From NCBI RefSeq assembly GCF_002286775.1, contig NZ_NSGJ01000006.1, forward strand, positions 1 through 64,000: a DNA stretch of 64,000 nt, written 5' to 3'. The stretch's first letter is position 1. The number at the start of each line of letters is the position of its first letter. Of the stretch, positions 15,533 through 25,131 are shown piece by piece. The stretch comes from Myroides sp. N17-2. GTDB lineage: Bacteria > Bacteroidota > Bacteroidia > Flavobacteriales > Flavobacteriaceae. A program made the translations under genes and the position numbers. The notes below the pieces were generated by a model. The model was not told where the DNA came from. It saw only the letters and a program-made list of their open reading frames with translations, and did not search any database.

Positions 15533-15630
15533 AAATTTGAGGGTTTAATACTTATAATTTGTAACTATATGGATACTAAAGTGTGACTGCTAGAGTACGT
15601 ATTTTCATACATACTAACTGACAATATTGA

Positions 15631-16653
15631 TTAGTAAAGATATTTTGATTTTAAAAGAGTGATATCTACTTCTAGTGCTTCTGTCAAAAAACATTCTACA
15701 GTACCATAATTCTGTTCTATCGTACTTAATGCTTTAGCTAGATATTGCTCTTGTACTGTAAGTAAAGTTAGTAGTACATTAGCTTGTTCTTCTGCTAGAT
15801 TAAAGTGGTCTTGTACTTTCTGTAGACTTAGATTAACGAATTTATTAGTCAATAAATAATCCTCTTCTATCGTTTTTTGATCTACTCCTAAAGCAGATAA
15901 TAGTAGAGCTGCTGCTAATCCCGTTCGATCTTTACCTGCAGTACAGTTAAACATTAATGGAGCTTCAGCTTGTTGTACTTCTTGGAAGAATGCCTTGTAT
16001 TGGGGCTGATTATGTAAGATTAACTGTTCATTGATATCTATTAATAGTTGTGCAGCAGAGGTGTTATCTCCATCCATGACTATTTGCATTACCATATCTT
16101 TACTAAGATTACCAGGAGTAATAGGTAATAAAACTTCATTCAATACAGTGCTAGGCAACAGTGTTTTTTGTTCTTCACTCTCTTGTTCACTTCTAAAGTC
16201 TACGATAGTAGTCAGTGGAATAGTGGATAGATAGTGTAAGTCTTGATCAGATAGGCTACTTAGTTGGCCAGAGCGGAATAGGAGTCCCCATTTGACAGTT
16301 CTGTTATCAGTAGTAGTATAACCTCCTAAGTCTCTAAAATTAGGTTGACCATCTAACGGAAGCTGTCGTAAACCTTCTACAGTTACTTCTGTATCTGTTT
16401 CTAAAGCATAAAGCTCGAAAGTGTTATTTGGTTTACTAGAGATTGTATCTATTGTCTTCAATCCTTCGGCAATATTGATGTCTTTTCTTAAATTTTGCAT
16501 AGAATTACCACTATATATCCTCCAATATTTCTCAGAGTTAATTATCACAATGTTTTTTGAATTCTCTCCGTCAATCTTTACTTCTAAAGACTGAGCATGC
16601 CCTATAGAGCAAACCATCATTAGAATACTTAGTTCTAAATAACGCATGTACAT
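15631..16653 (-). CDS. Secreted tyrosine/serine protein phosphatase (Y_phosphatase3)
   Basis: A dual-specificity-type phosphatase exported by a signal peptide ending near SIGHA. The catalytic loop is CTAGKDRTG (C237 and R243), the CX5R signature. Upstream blocks are NFRDLGGY, RSGQLSSLS and TTIVDFRS, which identify the Y_phosphatase3/IphP type. The N-terminal 90 residues form a separate beta-rich segment. The start could be the first Met or the third residue. In Bacteroidetes such proteins are probably periplasmic. The substrate could be phosphopeptides or phosphoinositides; this is not determined. Confidence 0.87.
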   Translation of the reverse strand: MYMRYLELSILMMVCSIGHAQSLEVKIDGENSKNIVIINSEKYWRIYSGNSMQNLRKDINIAEGLKTIDTISSKPNNTFELYALETDTEVTVEGLRQLPLDGQPNFRDLGGYTTTDNRTVKWGLLFRSGQLSSLSDQDLHYLSTIPLTTIVDFRSEQESEEQKTLLPSTVLNEVLLPITPGNLSKDMVMQIVMDGDNTSAAQLLIDINEQLILHNQPQYKAFFQEVQQAEAPLMFNCTAGKDRTGLAAALLLSALGVDQKTIEEDYLLTNKFVNLSLQKVQDHFNLAEEQANVLLTLLTVQEQYLAKALSTIEQNYGTVECFLTEALEVDITLLKSKYLY

Positions 16654-16792
16654 AAACTTATTCTCTAATAAATAGACAATAATTTCTCCGATGCGATGCC
16701 TAATTACTAGTATTTAGCGAATAACAGTAGAAACTATTAAGTTAAGTGTTATTCTAATCCGTTGCAAATATATTGTGTAAAATGATATTTAT

Positions 16793-17200
16793 TTAAGAAA
16801 GCTCCTCTTTTTTTTCAGTAGTAGCTTCAATGAATTTCTCAAAAAGCTTGACCATTTTATGGTTAATTTCTTGAAATGTCAATCTGTCTTTTGATTGATA
16901 AAAGAGCATCATTGAATAAGGTTTATCTTCAGTAATATGATCTAAAAGCATATGCTTATTCAATCTATAAGCTTCGCGTAGTAACCTTTTAAAGTAATTG
17001 CGGTCAACTGCCTTTTTATAATGGCGTTTAGATACAGAAACACCTACTTTAAGTGGTAGGTTGTCATCATTAGCTATCTGGACATAGACCATTCTCAGGG
17101 GGTATTTAGTCACAGTCTTACCTGTAGTAAATAGTTCCTCAATAGCGATCCTGCTTTTTAGCTTTTCCTTCTTAGGGTATGTAAATTTCTTTTGTTCCAT
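16793..17200 (-). CDS. rnpA: Ribonuclease P protein component
   Basis: The protein subunit of RNase P that assists the catalytic RNA in trimming tRNA 5' ends. The 135 residues include the family signature KKAVDRNYFKRLLRE (RNR-type motif, about residues 62-76) and the preceding VGVSVSKRH. rpmH and yidC are not beside it, unlike in many bacteria. A -7 box lies just upstream, leaving a leader of only a few bases. The charged C-terminal tail (TTEKKEELS) is variable in the family. Confidence 0.95.
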   Translation of the reverse strand: MEQKKFTYPKKEKLKSRIAIEELFTTGKTVTKYPLRMVYVQIANDDNLPLKVGVSVSKRHYKKAVDRNYFKRLLREAYRLNKHMLLDHITEDKPYSMMLFYQSKDRLTFQEINHKMVKLFEKFIEATTEKKEELS

Positions 17201-17208
17201 ATCAGCGA

Positions 17209-17216
17209 CAAAGGTA
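17209..17216 (-). promoter_or_regulatory. -7 promoter box of rnpA
   Basis: The minus strand reads TACCTTTG (TAnnTTTG), with the predicted start about five bases before the ATG at 17200. Confidence 0.5.
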
Positions 17217-17288
17217 ACAAAGGAATACGAGATATTTATAAATAAAATGAAAGTAGTGTTTACTGAATTGAGAACCTTTATAAAAGAA

Positions 17289-17317
17289 AAATGGCGACCC
17301 GATTAAGGTCGCCATTT
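17289..17317 (-). terminator. Terminator of the M1 peptidase gene
   Basis: Arms AAATGGCGACC and GGTCGCCATTT with a seven-base loop. The T-rich tract on the minus strand lies downstream of the peptidase stop. Confidence 0.85.
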
Positions 17318-17320
17318 AGC

Positions 17321-19216
17321 TTATTTATTATAAACACTATTTTCTTGATTTACATCAGCCATAAATTGGCTAGGGTCGATCATAATAGTTTTAATTGTAT
17401 TCTTAGGTTTATTAATGGTGAATTTATACTCTGGTTGAGCCCATCCCCATCCATCTAGTACAGTTCTTTCGTATTGTACATAAGGGTTTGGTTTAATCCA
17501 ATGCATTGAAGTGTAAGGAACATAGAATGTTTCTTTTGTTCCATCTTCATATTCAACTAAGATGTCTAATGGCATCCCCATTCTGCCGATTCTACCTAAT
17601 GTTACTAAAGTTTGATTCTTTTGTAACTCTTCTACGAATAGGATAGAGTAGTCGATTGTATTATTTGTCTGTGTCCAGTCGATCATATATTGATCTAGTA
17701 CAGCTCCTGATACTTTCTCAGCTACACGTTTAAAGTCATTCGGTGTAGGGTGAGTGAACTTGTACTCGCTGTAATACGTTTTTAGCGTTTTCATCATATT
17801 ATCCCAACCGATTAAGTAGGCTAACTGAGTTAGGAAAATAGAACCTCTACTGTATGCTGAGATAGAGTAAGCTCTATTAGTCATATAGTGATCAGAATGA
17901 GTACTTAATGGCTCTTGCATTCCTTTAGATACTAAGTTATAGTAGCTCTTATATGATGAACCAAAAGGGTTAGTATCTTCCTGTTGATCTTTAGGTAGTA
18001 CCTTAAGCATTGCTAAGTCTGAAATAAATGAAGTGAACCCTTCATCCATCCATTCGTGCTTAGTTTCATTCGTAGCTAATGCATGTTGAAACCAGCTGTG
18101 TGCTAACTCATGTGCAGTAACTCCAGCTAAGCTAGGGAATGAACGCTCTCCTGTGATAAGTGTACACATAGAGTATTCCATACCACCGTCACCACCTTGT
18201 ATTACTGAATATTGACTGTAAGGGTAAGGCCCTACGTTCTCGTTAAAGAACTTCATTAAATCAGCAGTTACAGGTTGTAACTTTTTCCAGTTTTCTATGA
18301 TTGATGGGTTGTTTTTGTACAGAAAGTGTAGTTTAACACCGTCTGGACCATTGTATGTATCGTGTATGAATTCTGGATCAGCTCCCCAAGTAAAATCTAA
18401 TACATTCTTCGCTTTAAAGTGCCAAGTAAGTTCTTTCCCTTTTTTGATAGAGTTGTCATCTATACTTGCATCTTGGTATCCATATCCTACTTCATTGTTA
18501 TTTACTATTTCTCCAGTACCACCTAAGATATAATTTTTATCTAAAGTAATCTTTACATCGTAATCTCCCCATACACTGTGAAATTCTCTACCTAAATATT
18601 GCTCTGCATGCCATCCTTCGAAGTCATACTCTGCTATTTTAGGGAACCATTGAGACATAGATAGTGCTACTCCTTCTTTAGAGTTTCTACCTGCTCTACG
18701 GATCATCACAGGAGCTTGACCATTAAAGTTAAGGTTAAATGTAGTAGATGATTTAGGTGCGATTGGCTTTTTAAGGGTTACCTGAAGCACAGTACCTACT
18801 TCTTTCGTATCTACTGCTTCACCATCTTGAGTCATTTTAGAGACCTTCATATATCCGATCTCGTTCTCTTTAAGTTTAGTGATTCTACTCTCAAATACCT
18901 TACGACCTCTGATCGTTTTCGTATCTACCATACGTGAATCTGGATCTGCTATATTAGATAATAGAGCGTCCATATCACTGTTCGGTTGGAATGCGTTGTA
19001 GTATAAGTGAAAGAAAACAGTCTTTAATGTATCAGGTGAATTGTTCGTATAAGTCAGTTTTTGTGTACCTGAATATTGGTATTTTTTTACATCCATCTTC
19101 ACATCCATTTTATAGTCAACGCTTTGTTGCCAATAACCTGGATTAGGATTGTTTTGTGCCAGTGCATCTATAAGTGAGATAGAGCAAACAGCTAGTGCTA
19201 GTAATATTTTTTTCAT
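17321..19216 (-). CDS. M1 family metallopeptidase
   Basis: An exported zinc aminopeptidase of the gluzincin M1 family, 631 residues. The ATG at 19216 gives a clean signal peptide (MKKILLALAVCSISL..ALAQ); the in-frame start nine codons upstream would place a charged leader in front of it. The zinc site is HELAHSW (H369, E370, H373) with E392 in WMDEGFTSF. The exopeptidase motif reads GGMEYS (GxMEN-type). It is followed by the family's helical cap domain. The role is inferred as extracytoplasmic peptide degradation. It lies 69 bases from the S8 peptidase gene and may be co-transcribed with it. Confidence 0.93.
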   Translation of the reverse strand: MKKILLALAVCSISLIDALAQNNPNPGYWQQSVDYKMDVKMDVKKYQYSGTQKLTYTNNSPDTLKTVFFHLYYNAFQPNSDMDALLSNIADPDSRMVDTKTIRGRKVFESRITKLKENEIGYMKVSKMTQDGEAVDTKEVGTVLQVTLKKPIAPKSSTTFNLNFNGQAPVMIRRAGRNSKEGVALSMSQWFPKIAEYDFEGWHAEQYLGREFHSVWGDYDVKITLDKNYILGGTGEIVNNNEVGYGYQDASIDDNSIKKGKELTWHFKAKNVLDFTWGADPEFIHDTYNGPDGVKLHFLYKNNPSIIENWKKLQPVTADLMKFFNENVGPYPYSQYSVIQGGDGGMEYSMCTLITGERSFPSLAGVTAHELAHSWFQHALATNETKHEWMDEGFTSFISDLAMLKVLPKDQQEDTNPFGSSYKSYYNLVSKGMQEPLSTHSDHYMTNRAYSISAYSRGSIFLTQLAYLIGWDNMMKTLKTYYSEYKFTHPTPNDFKRVAEKVSGAVLDQYMIDWTQTNNTIDYSILFVEELQKNQTLVTLGRIGRMGMPLDILVEYEDGTKETFYVPYTSMHWIKPNPYVQYERTVLDGWGWAQPEYKFTINKPKNTIKTIMIDPSQFMADVNQENSVYNK

Positions 19217-19285
19217 AATGTGTTTGAAATCAAAACTCCACAAATAAGTGAATAAATGTGGAGTTATGTATTAGGGTTATTTAGT

Positions 19286-20899
19286 TTATTTCTTTGATTG
19301 AGATAATTTCTCTGCTAATAATAACGCATTATAAGCATTAACGAATTTACCTGAAGTAGAGATAGATTTGAAGTTTCTAACCTCTTTTTTACTACCAACT
19401 ACTACATCGAAGTTTACTGCCACACCAGAGTCCATGATAATCTTCTTAACCTCTCCTGCTGTAAACTGTGGGTAGTATGCTCTTACTAGAGCCGCTACAC
19501 CTGCTACATTAGGTGATGCCATAGAAGTTCCTTGCAGATACTCATAAGTATTAGTAGGTACTGTCGCATAAATCTTCACTCCCGGAGCGAATACATCTAC
19601 ATCATAGTGACCATAGTTAGAGAAACGAGCGACCATATTCTTACCAAATTCTGGGTTAAGCGCTCCTACTACTAAGAAGTTGTTAGAAATCTCTGGTCCC
19701 ATTTTCACGTTATCATTAGGATAGCGCTCTACTCCACCTGGGATGTTTAAGTCCATCGCGTCATTACCTGCAGCTACTACGATAAGTACATCTTTCTCCT
19801 CAGCATATTTGATAGCATCACGTACCCATTGACTATTTTCTTCGAAGTATTTACCGAAACTACCATTGATAACTTTTGCACCGTTATCTACAGCATATCT
19901 GATACCTAAAGCGATGTCTTTATCATACTCATCACCATCTGGCACAGCTCTTACAGCCATGATTTCCACTACTTCAGAAGCCACACCATCACCACCTAAG
20001 TTGTTATGACGAGACTGAGCGATAATACCAGCTACGTGTGTACCGTGCTTAGCTTCTTCTCTTACAGGACCGATAACATTGTTATTACCATAGATTCTGT
20101 CGTTGATGTCAGCAGGATTATCACCTACTATTTTTCTACCATCAAACTCTAAGTTCAAATGGTGTTTTCTCTTGCTTTCTACACTGTTTTTGTAAGATTC
20201 TAACCAAGATAACTCTCTACCACCAGCTAAGATGTTATAAATAACATTTTTAGAGTGAGTGATTTCTTCTGGAGCATCTAATGAGATCTTGTTTAAGTCC
20301 TCTATTGTGTAGTCTTTTTTGTCTAGATATTTAGCGATACGTTCGTTAGCACGTAATAACATATCTACACGAAGTTTACTCTCTTGATTATCTTTTATCT
20401 CTTGATCGTATTCTTTGACAGCTCTTTTGTATTGTGCAGAACCATCATCTCCTCTGCGGATTACACGTACCATCTCTACATTCTCATATACTGCTTCTCC
20501 TAAGAAGTTCCATCCGTGAATATCGTCTACATAACCATTGTTATCATCATCGATACCATTACCAGCTACCTCTTTAGGGTTAGTCCACACTTGTGATTTT
20601 AAATCATCATGATCGATCTCTACACCAGAATCTACTACTCCTACGATAACTTTCTTAGGTAGTTTTTTTCCTTTTAGAATCTCTTCATATGCTCTGTCTA
20701 CAGACATTCCTGGAACAGTATCATTAATGATGTCTAAATGACTCCATCTTCTAAGTTGTTCTTCAGTCAGTTTCGTTGTTCTCTTAGGTAAATTATCTAC
20801 CCCTTCGATAGGAGTACTTACTACCTTAGATACAGTACCACAGCTAGTTAAAGCTAATGCTAAAGCAGCCGAAAGGTATAAAGGTTTAATCAATCGCAT
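19286..20899 (-). CDS. S8 family (subtilisin-like) serine peptidase lipoprotein
   Basis: A membrane-anchored subtilase of 537 residues. The signal peptide ends in the lipobox LTSC (Cys20). The catalytic triad is intact: Asp90 in VGVVDSGVE, His285 in KHGTHVAG and Ser459 in QGTSMASPNVAG, with the oxyanion Asn379 in AAGND. The 195 residues between Asp and His are much longer than in subtilisin; this region is charged and helical. Such insertions occur in Bacteroidetes subtilases. Two peptidases, this one and the M1 enzyme downstream, form a proteolytic pair for extracytoplasmic protein breakdown. Confidence 0.92.
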   Translation of the reverse strand: MRLIKPLYLSAALALALTSCGTVSKVVSTPIEGVDNLPKRTTKLTEEQLRRWSHLDIINDTVPGMSVDRAYEEILKGKKLPKKVIVGVVDSGVEIDHDDLKSQVWTNPKEVAGNGIDDDNNGYVDDIHGWNFLGEAVYENVEMVRVIRRGDDGSAQYKRAVKEYDQEIKDNQESKLRVDMLLRANERIAKYLDKKDYTIEDLNKISLDAPEEITHSKNVIYNILAGGRELSWLESYKNSVESKRKHHLNLEFDGRKIVGDNPADINDRIYGNNNVIGPVREEAKHGTHVAGIIAQSRHNNLGGDGVASEVVEIMAVRAVPDGDEYDKDIALGIRYAVDNGAKVINGSFGKYFEENSQWVRDAIKYAEEKDVLIVVAAGNDAMDLNIPGGVERYPNDNVKMGPEISNNFLVVGALNPEFGKNMVARFSNYGHYDVDVFAPGVKIYATVPTNTYEYLQGTSMASPNVAGVAALVRAYYPQFTAGEVKKIIMDSGVAVNFDVVVGSKKEVRNFKSISTSGKFVNAYNALLLAEKLSQSKK

Positions 20900-20975
20900 T
20901 CTAGTTAATTTTAAATTGTCTATGTTATTCGTGCTAAAAATATAAATAAGTTACATCTTAACGGTGTACTTAACA

Positions 20976-21836
20976 CTAAATTAAGATATCATTAGCTTTT
21001 AAATTGTCATTTAATCGCACTCCTTTTTCAGTGTGTTGCACTGTGATTATTTCGTTGTGCGCATCGTGTTCTAAGAATAAATACCACTGCTCATCTGCAG
21101 CCATCTTTAGAAACTTCTCTTTCTCACCTAAAGTCAACAATGGTCTAGTATCGTACCCCATTACATAAGGTAAAGGGATGTGACCTACAGTAGGAAGTAA
21201 GTCTGCTACATAGGCAATCTTCTTACCGTTATAATTGATAATAGGAATCATCTGTTTCTCAGTATGTCCATCTGCAAAGAAGATATCAAAGCCAAGTTCT
21301 GAGTTATGTAACAAGTCAGTATTAGGTCTATTTATAAAATTAAGTGCTCCACTCTCGTGGATAGGTAGAATGTTTTCTGATAAGAATGACGCCTTCTCAC
21401 GAGCATTCGGCTTAGTTGCCCATTCCCAGTGATTCTCATTTGTCCAGTATTTTGCATTCTTAAACGCATTGACGTATCCTGTTTTATCTGCATTCCAATC
21501 TACTGCACCACCTACGTGGTCAAAGTGTAAGTGTGTCAAGAATACATCTGTGATGTCATCTCTGTGAAACCCATGCTTAGCCAGTGACTTGTCTATAGTA
21601 TGGTCTCCCCATAAATTATAATATCCGAAGAACTTTTCAGACTGCTTATTTCCCATTCCTGTGTCTATAAGAATCAGTCTGTTCCCATCTTCTATTAATA
21701 AAAGTCTAGCGGCTAGATCTATTAGGTTATTTCCATCAGCAGGGTTAGTCTTATCCCAGATTACTTTAGGAACCACTCCGAACATAGCACCACCGTCTAG
21801 TTTAAAGTTGCCACTTTCTATAGCATATAATTTCAT
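20976..21836 (-). CDS. MBL-fold metallo-hydrolase
   Basis: A metallo-beta-lactamase-fold hydrolase of 286 residues without a signal peptide. The dinuclear metal motif is THLHFDHVGG (HxHxDH), with a later His in the ADGHTEKQ block, the Asp in YVADLLPT and a terminal His in FLEHDAH. The overall layout resembles lactonase or quorum-quenching-type members, but the substrate cannot be read from the sequence. Its 3' end faces the S8 gene with a 76-base gap. Confidence 0.88.
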   Translation of the reverse strand: MKLYAIESGNFKLDGGAMFGVVPKVIWDKTNPADGNNLIDLAARLLLIEDGNRLILIDTGMGNKQSEKFFGYYNLWGDHTIDKSLAKHGFHRDDITDVFLTHLHFDHVGGAVDWNADKTGYVNAFKNAKYWTNENHWEWATKPNAREKASFLSENILPIHESGALNFINRPNTDLLHNSELGFDIFFADGHTEKQMIPIINYNGKKIAYVADLLPTVGHIPLPYVMGYDTRPLLTLGEKEKFLKMAADEQWYLFLEHDAHNEIITVQHTEKGVRLNDNLKANDILI

Positions 21837-21947
21837 AATTGATTTAGTTTATTTGAGTTAGGTGCAAATTACATAATTAATCAGAGAAATTAGCGATTTA
21901 TCCTAAAAACCCAACTAAATAAAGGATGTTTTTACATTTTATATTTC

Positions 21948-23084
21948 TCATTCTTTCTGTTCTTCACTGATATTAGAAAGTTCTAAAATAGAGCGCACTT
22001 CATCGAATACTCCCTCATTAGGTTGATCAGCCTTTACGGTGGATTTTGGCTCTAGAGATTGGTTGATAATCTCTTTGTTTACTTTTCGGATATAGCCTGG
22101 TGGAGTCCATTTTTTCAATTTCTTTTCTTTATCAGAAGCATCTATTGAAGATAGGGTAGTTTTATCTTCAGTAGAAGATTTCTCTGAATCTATAGTTAGA
22201 TTTAGCTCTGTAGAATGTACTTGATCTACTGCCTGCTTTTCTTTGAACGGTGATATAAAGAGAGATATAGCTTCTATTTCAGTACTTGTATCAACTTCTT
22301 TTAGAAAGTCTTTAAGAGAGATCTCTCTAGCTTGTTCTATAGGTACAACCTCAGAAAATGTCTGCTGTCTGTTTTCGGCTTTCTGTTCCCCCTTTTCTAC
22401 TTCCTTTTCTCTGATTTTTGTTTCCTCCTCTGCGCTTTCTAGTTCTATAATTCCGTGAAAACAGCTTGTACTGTTGACACTACCATCAGCGGCTTTCCAC
22501 ATACTCCAAAAGTAAACAGTACCCTTATCCCAATCAGCGGGTATGCTAAAATGAGCATACTTATCTACGCGATTTCCCACATCAGCTATTGCAATGAATT
22601 GGTCTAGGGTTTCGTTATACAGCATCATCGTCAGTTTATCTGTATTTAGTGTAAGAGCATTAATCAATCCATTTTCCCATTGCACTTTAAACTTACCTGT
22701 CTTTAGGCGATTAATCTTCTTGATTACTGCAGGAGCAAGGTTTCCGATAGATAGTAGAGCTTCTTCTACTTTGATATGTTGTTCTTCATTGCTTACCCCA
22801 ATCCCTTGCGTCATTAACCTAGAGATCATTTGTTCTTTACCTGTAATCCACTTTTCTCCATTATGTACAGCAGGACAATTCGCATTGACAAAATCCTTAA
22901 ACTTACTAGCAAACGTTGATACTAGGCTCATCTTATCCCATTGTAGCAATTGCTTCATTGATGGTTTTTTTCTTGATTTGCGAGGTTTAGCGCGGATGTA
23001 ATTTACTCCTCTCCACGTTGCCCCAACTACTGTTCCTACTTTACCATTTACTGGACCTAGTATACCCTGTTTTATTTCTGCCAT
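21948..23084 (-). CDS. DUF6266 family protein with long C-terminal extension
   Basis: 378 residues with a typical DUF6266 start (MAEIKQGILGPVNGKVG, then VVGATWRGVNYIRAKP). Residues 1 to about 215 form the conserved part, ending with a beta-rich segment (GTVYFWSMWKAADGSVNSTSCF). The last 160 residues are Glu/Lys/Ser-rich and probably disordered, without recognisable domains. The function of DUF6266 is unknown. The 112-base gap to the MBL gene gives no clear operon link. The gene is real, judging by domain content and codon use. Confidence 0.75.
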   Translation of the reverse strand: MAEIKQGILGPVNGKVGTVVGATWRGVNYIRAKPRKSRKKPSMKQLLQWDKMSLVSTFASKFKDFVNANCPAVHNGEKWITGKEQMISRLMTQGIGVSNEEQHIKVEEALLSIGNLAPAVIKKINRLKTGKFKVQWENGLINALTLNTDKLTMMLYNETLDQFIAIADVGNRVDKYAHFSIPADWDKGTVYFWSMWKAADGSVNSTSCFHGIIELESAEEETKIREKEVEKGEQKAENRQQTFSEVVPIEQAREISLKDFLKEVDTSTEIEAISLFISPFKEKQAVDQVHSTELNLTIDSEKSSTEDKTTLSSIDASDKEKKLKKWTPPGYIRKVNKEIINQSLEPKSTVKADQPNEGVFDEVRSILELSNISEEQKE

Positions 23085-23388
23085 AACTTATGTTTTTTTG
23101 TGTTTTTGGTTTTTTGTGATTTTGTTTTAATTCACTGTCATCTAATGTATGTTATTGTATATGAGCTGATTATTTTTTGAATTTGTAATATAAAAAAATC
23201 AGCATACCTAGTACATAAGTGGTAAGAAAAATTTTAATGTTGTTCAGCCCTTAGTCACTCTACCTTGATGGCTGAATGCGAATTAATTAAGCATTAAAAA
23301 CACTGAAAATTATTTCGTTTTTAGTCAGATTTTGCCGTATGGTATTGTAATTAAGAGTTAGATTGAATTTTGGATTGGAGTAGAATAG

Positions 23389-23480
23389 CAGAAGAATAAA
23401 AGCAGTATTATTGGGCAGAATATTCTCAGCCCAATGATTGTTCTATCATTCTCCAAGTATTGTCCTAGGATTTTACAACA
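23389..23480 (+). repeat. Dispersed element: hairpin plus 11-bp periodic units (copy 1)
   Basis: Starts CAGAAGAATAAAAGCAGTAT. A hairpin TTGGGC..GCCCAA (23411-23434) follows, then 11-base units ATTGTTCTATC, ATTCTCCAAGT, ATTGTCCTAGG and ATTTTACAACA (23437-23480). The first 29 bases match 45701-45729 at 26 positions by eye. Confidence 0.6.
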
Positions 23481-23810
23481 TAGCCCTAATTTGTTGGGAT
23501 TGAGGAGGGTATTAGAGAAGGAGCATAATTACGGTATTTTAGTTAAATTATTGTTTATTAGATTGTTATGTTTAAATGGGTTTCAAAAAAATGAAAGAAA
23601 AAGCAATCTTGGGGCTTACTAGAAGGCTTGTAGAAGGGGAGGGGGAAAAAAATGTAGTATTTTGGTGTATTCAATTCTATTTTTTATGGTTTATCAATTA
23701 GGGTTGAGTAAAAAAATGATTGTAAAAAAGATTGGTTAAGGAGAGGTTATTATTGTGAGGATCATCATTTATATTACTTAGAGCTAACAAAAACTTGGTA
23801 CGCAATCTAT

Positions 23811-23908
23811 ATAATGCATTTGTATCTGTAGAGGATCGCGTGCTGTCTGTTTTAAAAAGATAGTGTGACATGCATAATAATGCGTCTGTACCTGAAGTGG
23901 ATTGTGTG
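23811..23908 (+). repeat. Degenerate 32-base direct repeat, 66-base spacing
   Basis: ATAATGCATTTGTATCTGTA (from 23811) and ATAATGCGTCTGTACCTGAA (from 23877), each followed by a GAGGATCGCGTG / GTGGATTGTGTG-type tail. Function unknown. Confidence 0.5.
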
Positions 23909-23925
23909 AGGTTTAATCGTATAAA

Positions 23926-23966
23926 AAAAGCTGCTTACAGAGACATTGTCTCTGTAAGCAGCTTTT
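23926..23966 (-). terminator. Terminator of the lipocalin-like lipoprotein gene
   Basis: Near-perfect 20-bp arms (AAAAGCTGCTTACAGAGACA and its complement) with a T-run on the minus strand. Confidence 0.85.
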
Positions 23967-23987
23967 CTTGTTTTATGTATGTACTTA

Positions 23988-24473
23988 TTAGTATCGGAAG
24001 TAAGAATATGCGATGTAATAAGTTCCTTTTGGATATCCCTTGTTTATGGCTTCTTGTTCACTTACGTGGTATCTAACGTCCATTTGACCACGGGTTATTT
24101 TGTCAATAGTGTAAGTCTCCATATCACCTAAACCTTGTTTTTTATCTATTAGAACAAGCTGGTCGCCCTTAACTCTATAGTCAAACTTCCATTCGTTAAT
24201 AACTCTTTCATTTTTATTATTGTATACGAACTTCGTTTCTAATCCGTCGTAATTTCCAAATATAATTTCTGTTGCTTGCCAATTATAAGTATTGACAGGT
24301 GGTAATAGATCAGTTATTTTTTTTTGGTTTCGATCTAAGTACGTTATTGATACCTGTCTCCAAGTGCCAATTATCCCTTTTTCATTAACTAAAGGAGTAT
24401 CGTCGCTTTTAGAACACGATGTAGCTGTTAGCCCTAGTACGGCAACAAGCATTAGTAAAAATGTCTTTTTCAT
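23988..24473 (-). CDS. Lipocalin-like lipoprotein
   Basis: A 161-residue exported lipoprotein with signal MKKTFLLMLVAVLGL and lipobox ATSC. The mature part opens with IIGTWRQVSI and continues as alternating beta strands (EIIFGNYDGLETKFVY, WKFDYRVKGDQLVLID), the pattern of lipocalin-like families in Bacteroidetes. Ligand unknown. A -7 box (TAAATTTG) lies 17 bases before the ATG and a strong terminator follows, so it is a single-gene unit. Confidence 0.7.
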   Translation of the reverse strand: MKKTFLLMLVAVLGLTATSCSKSDDTPLVNEKGIIGTWRQVSITYLDRNQKKITDLLPPVNTYNWQATEIIFGNYDGLETKFVYNNKNERVINEWKFDYRVKGDQLVLIDKKQGLGDMETYTIDKITRGQMDVRYHVSEQEAINKGYPKGTYYIAYSYFRY

Positions 24474-24489
24474 AACAATTATTTTTGTA

Positions 24490-24497
24490 CAAATTTA
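24490..24497 (-). promoter_or_regulatory. -7 promoter box of the lipocalin-like gene
   Basis: The minus strand reads TAAATTTG, fitting TAnnTTTG, with a leader of about 13 nt. Confidence 0.45.
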
Positions 24498-25084
24498 CTA
24501 GAAGTACTAATGATATGTTCACTGTATCAGTACAGTACCTATTTATTTAGAGGGAATAATTGGGTTTGTTACTGATAATAAATTTTAAAAAGGCTATTCT
24601 TTTTAATGATGCATTGGTGTTGTGTAGGAATAGTAGTGACAATGTTTAATAGTGTAGGTTAAACATTGTAAACTAGATAAAAGATGTCTTATTGGTGATG
24701 ATCATGTTATTTTATCCCAAATGGATACTTGTCTTAGGTAAATATGGTCAGTTTTGTATAATTTATACGATAATATTTTGGTGTTTTATTGATAAGGGAT
24801 AACTTTGTCTTTTAATAGAGGTTATTACTTTTTCCTTTAATTGTTCAATACATTCTTTTAAATGTCCTTGAATTTTAGCGTTAAAGTTGCAATCTTTGTG
24901 ATGTGATTAGAAATTGAAGTTAGAGGTGATGATTAAGTGATTAGTTATTAGTAGGTATTTTACTAAAGTAATTCGAAAAGAATAGCAAAAAACAACATCT
25001 AGCGATAGTTTTTATTGATATTAGTATTAAAACTTCTAATCGTTATAAATATGTTAGTTAGCGTAAGAAACCATTTTTTTATAA
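24498..25084. other. Intergenic region upstream of the suf genes
   Basis: About 590 bases, AT-rich, between divergent genes. No reading frame, hairpin terminator or structured RNA was recognised. Confidence 0.5.
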
Positions 25085-25092
25085 TACCTTTG
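25085..25092 (+). promoter_or_regulatory. -7 promoter box of sufA-B-C-D
   Basis: TACCTTTG fits TAnnTTTG and lies 39 bases before the sufA-like ATG. No terminator was seen before sufB, so it may drive the whole cluster. Confidence 0.5.
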
Positions 25093-25131
25093 TGGCTTAC
25101 ATTTTAGAACTAATCTATTTTAAAAAAAGGT

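Larger units (their letters stand above)
23085..23987. other. 900-base intergenic region with repeats
   Basis: No convincing gene. It holds a hairpin-plus-11-bp repeat element (23389-23480), a degenerate 32-base direct repeat (23811/23877), a small inverted repeat TTCAGCC/GGCTGAA (23243-23276) and the terminator of the lipocalin-like gene. Confidence 0.6.

Noticed and set aside
23434..23622. 62-codon rightward frame in the intergenic repeat region
   Set aside because: Starts within the hairpin/11-mer element and has no promoter box or recognisable protein features.
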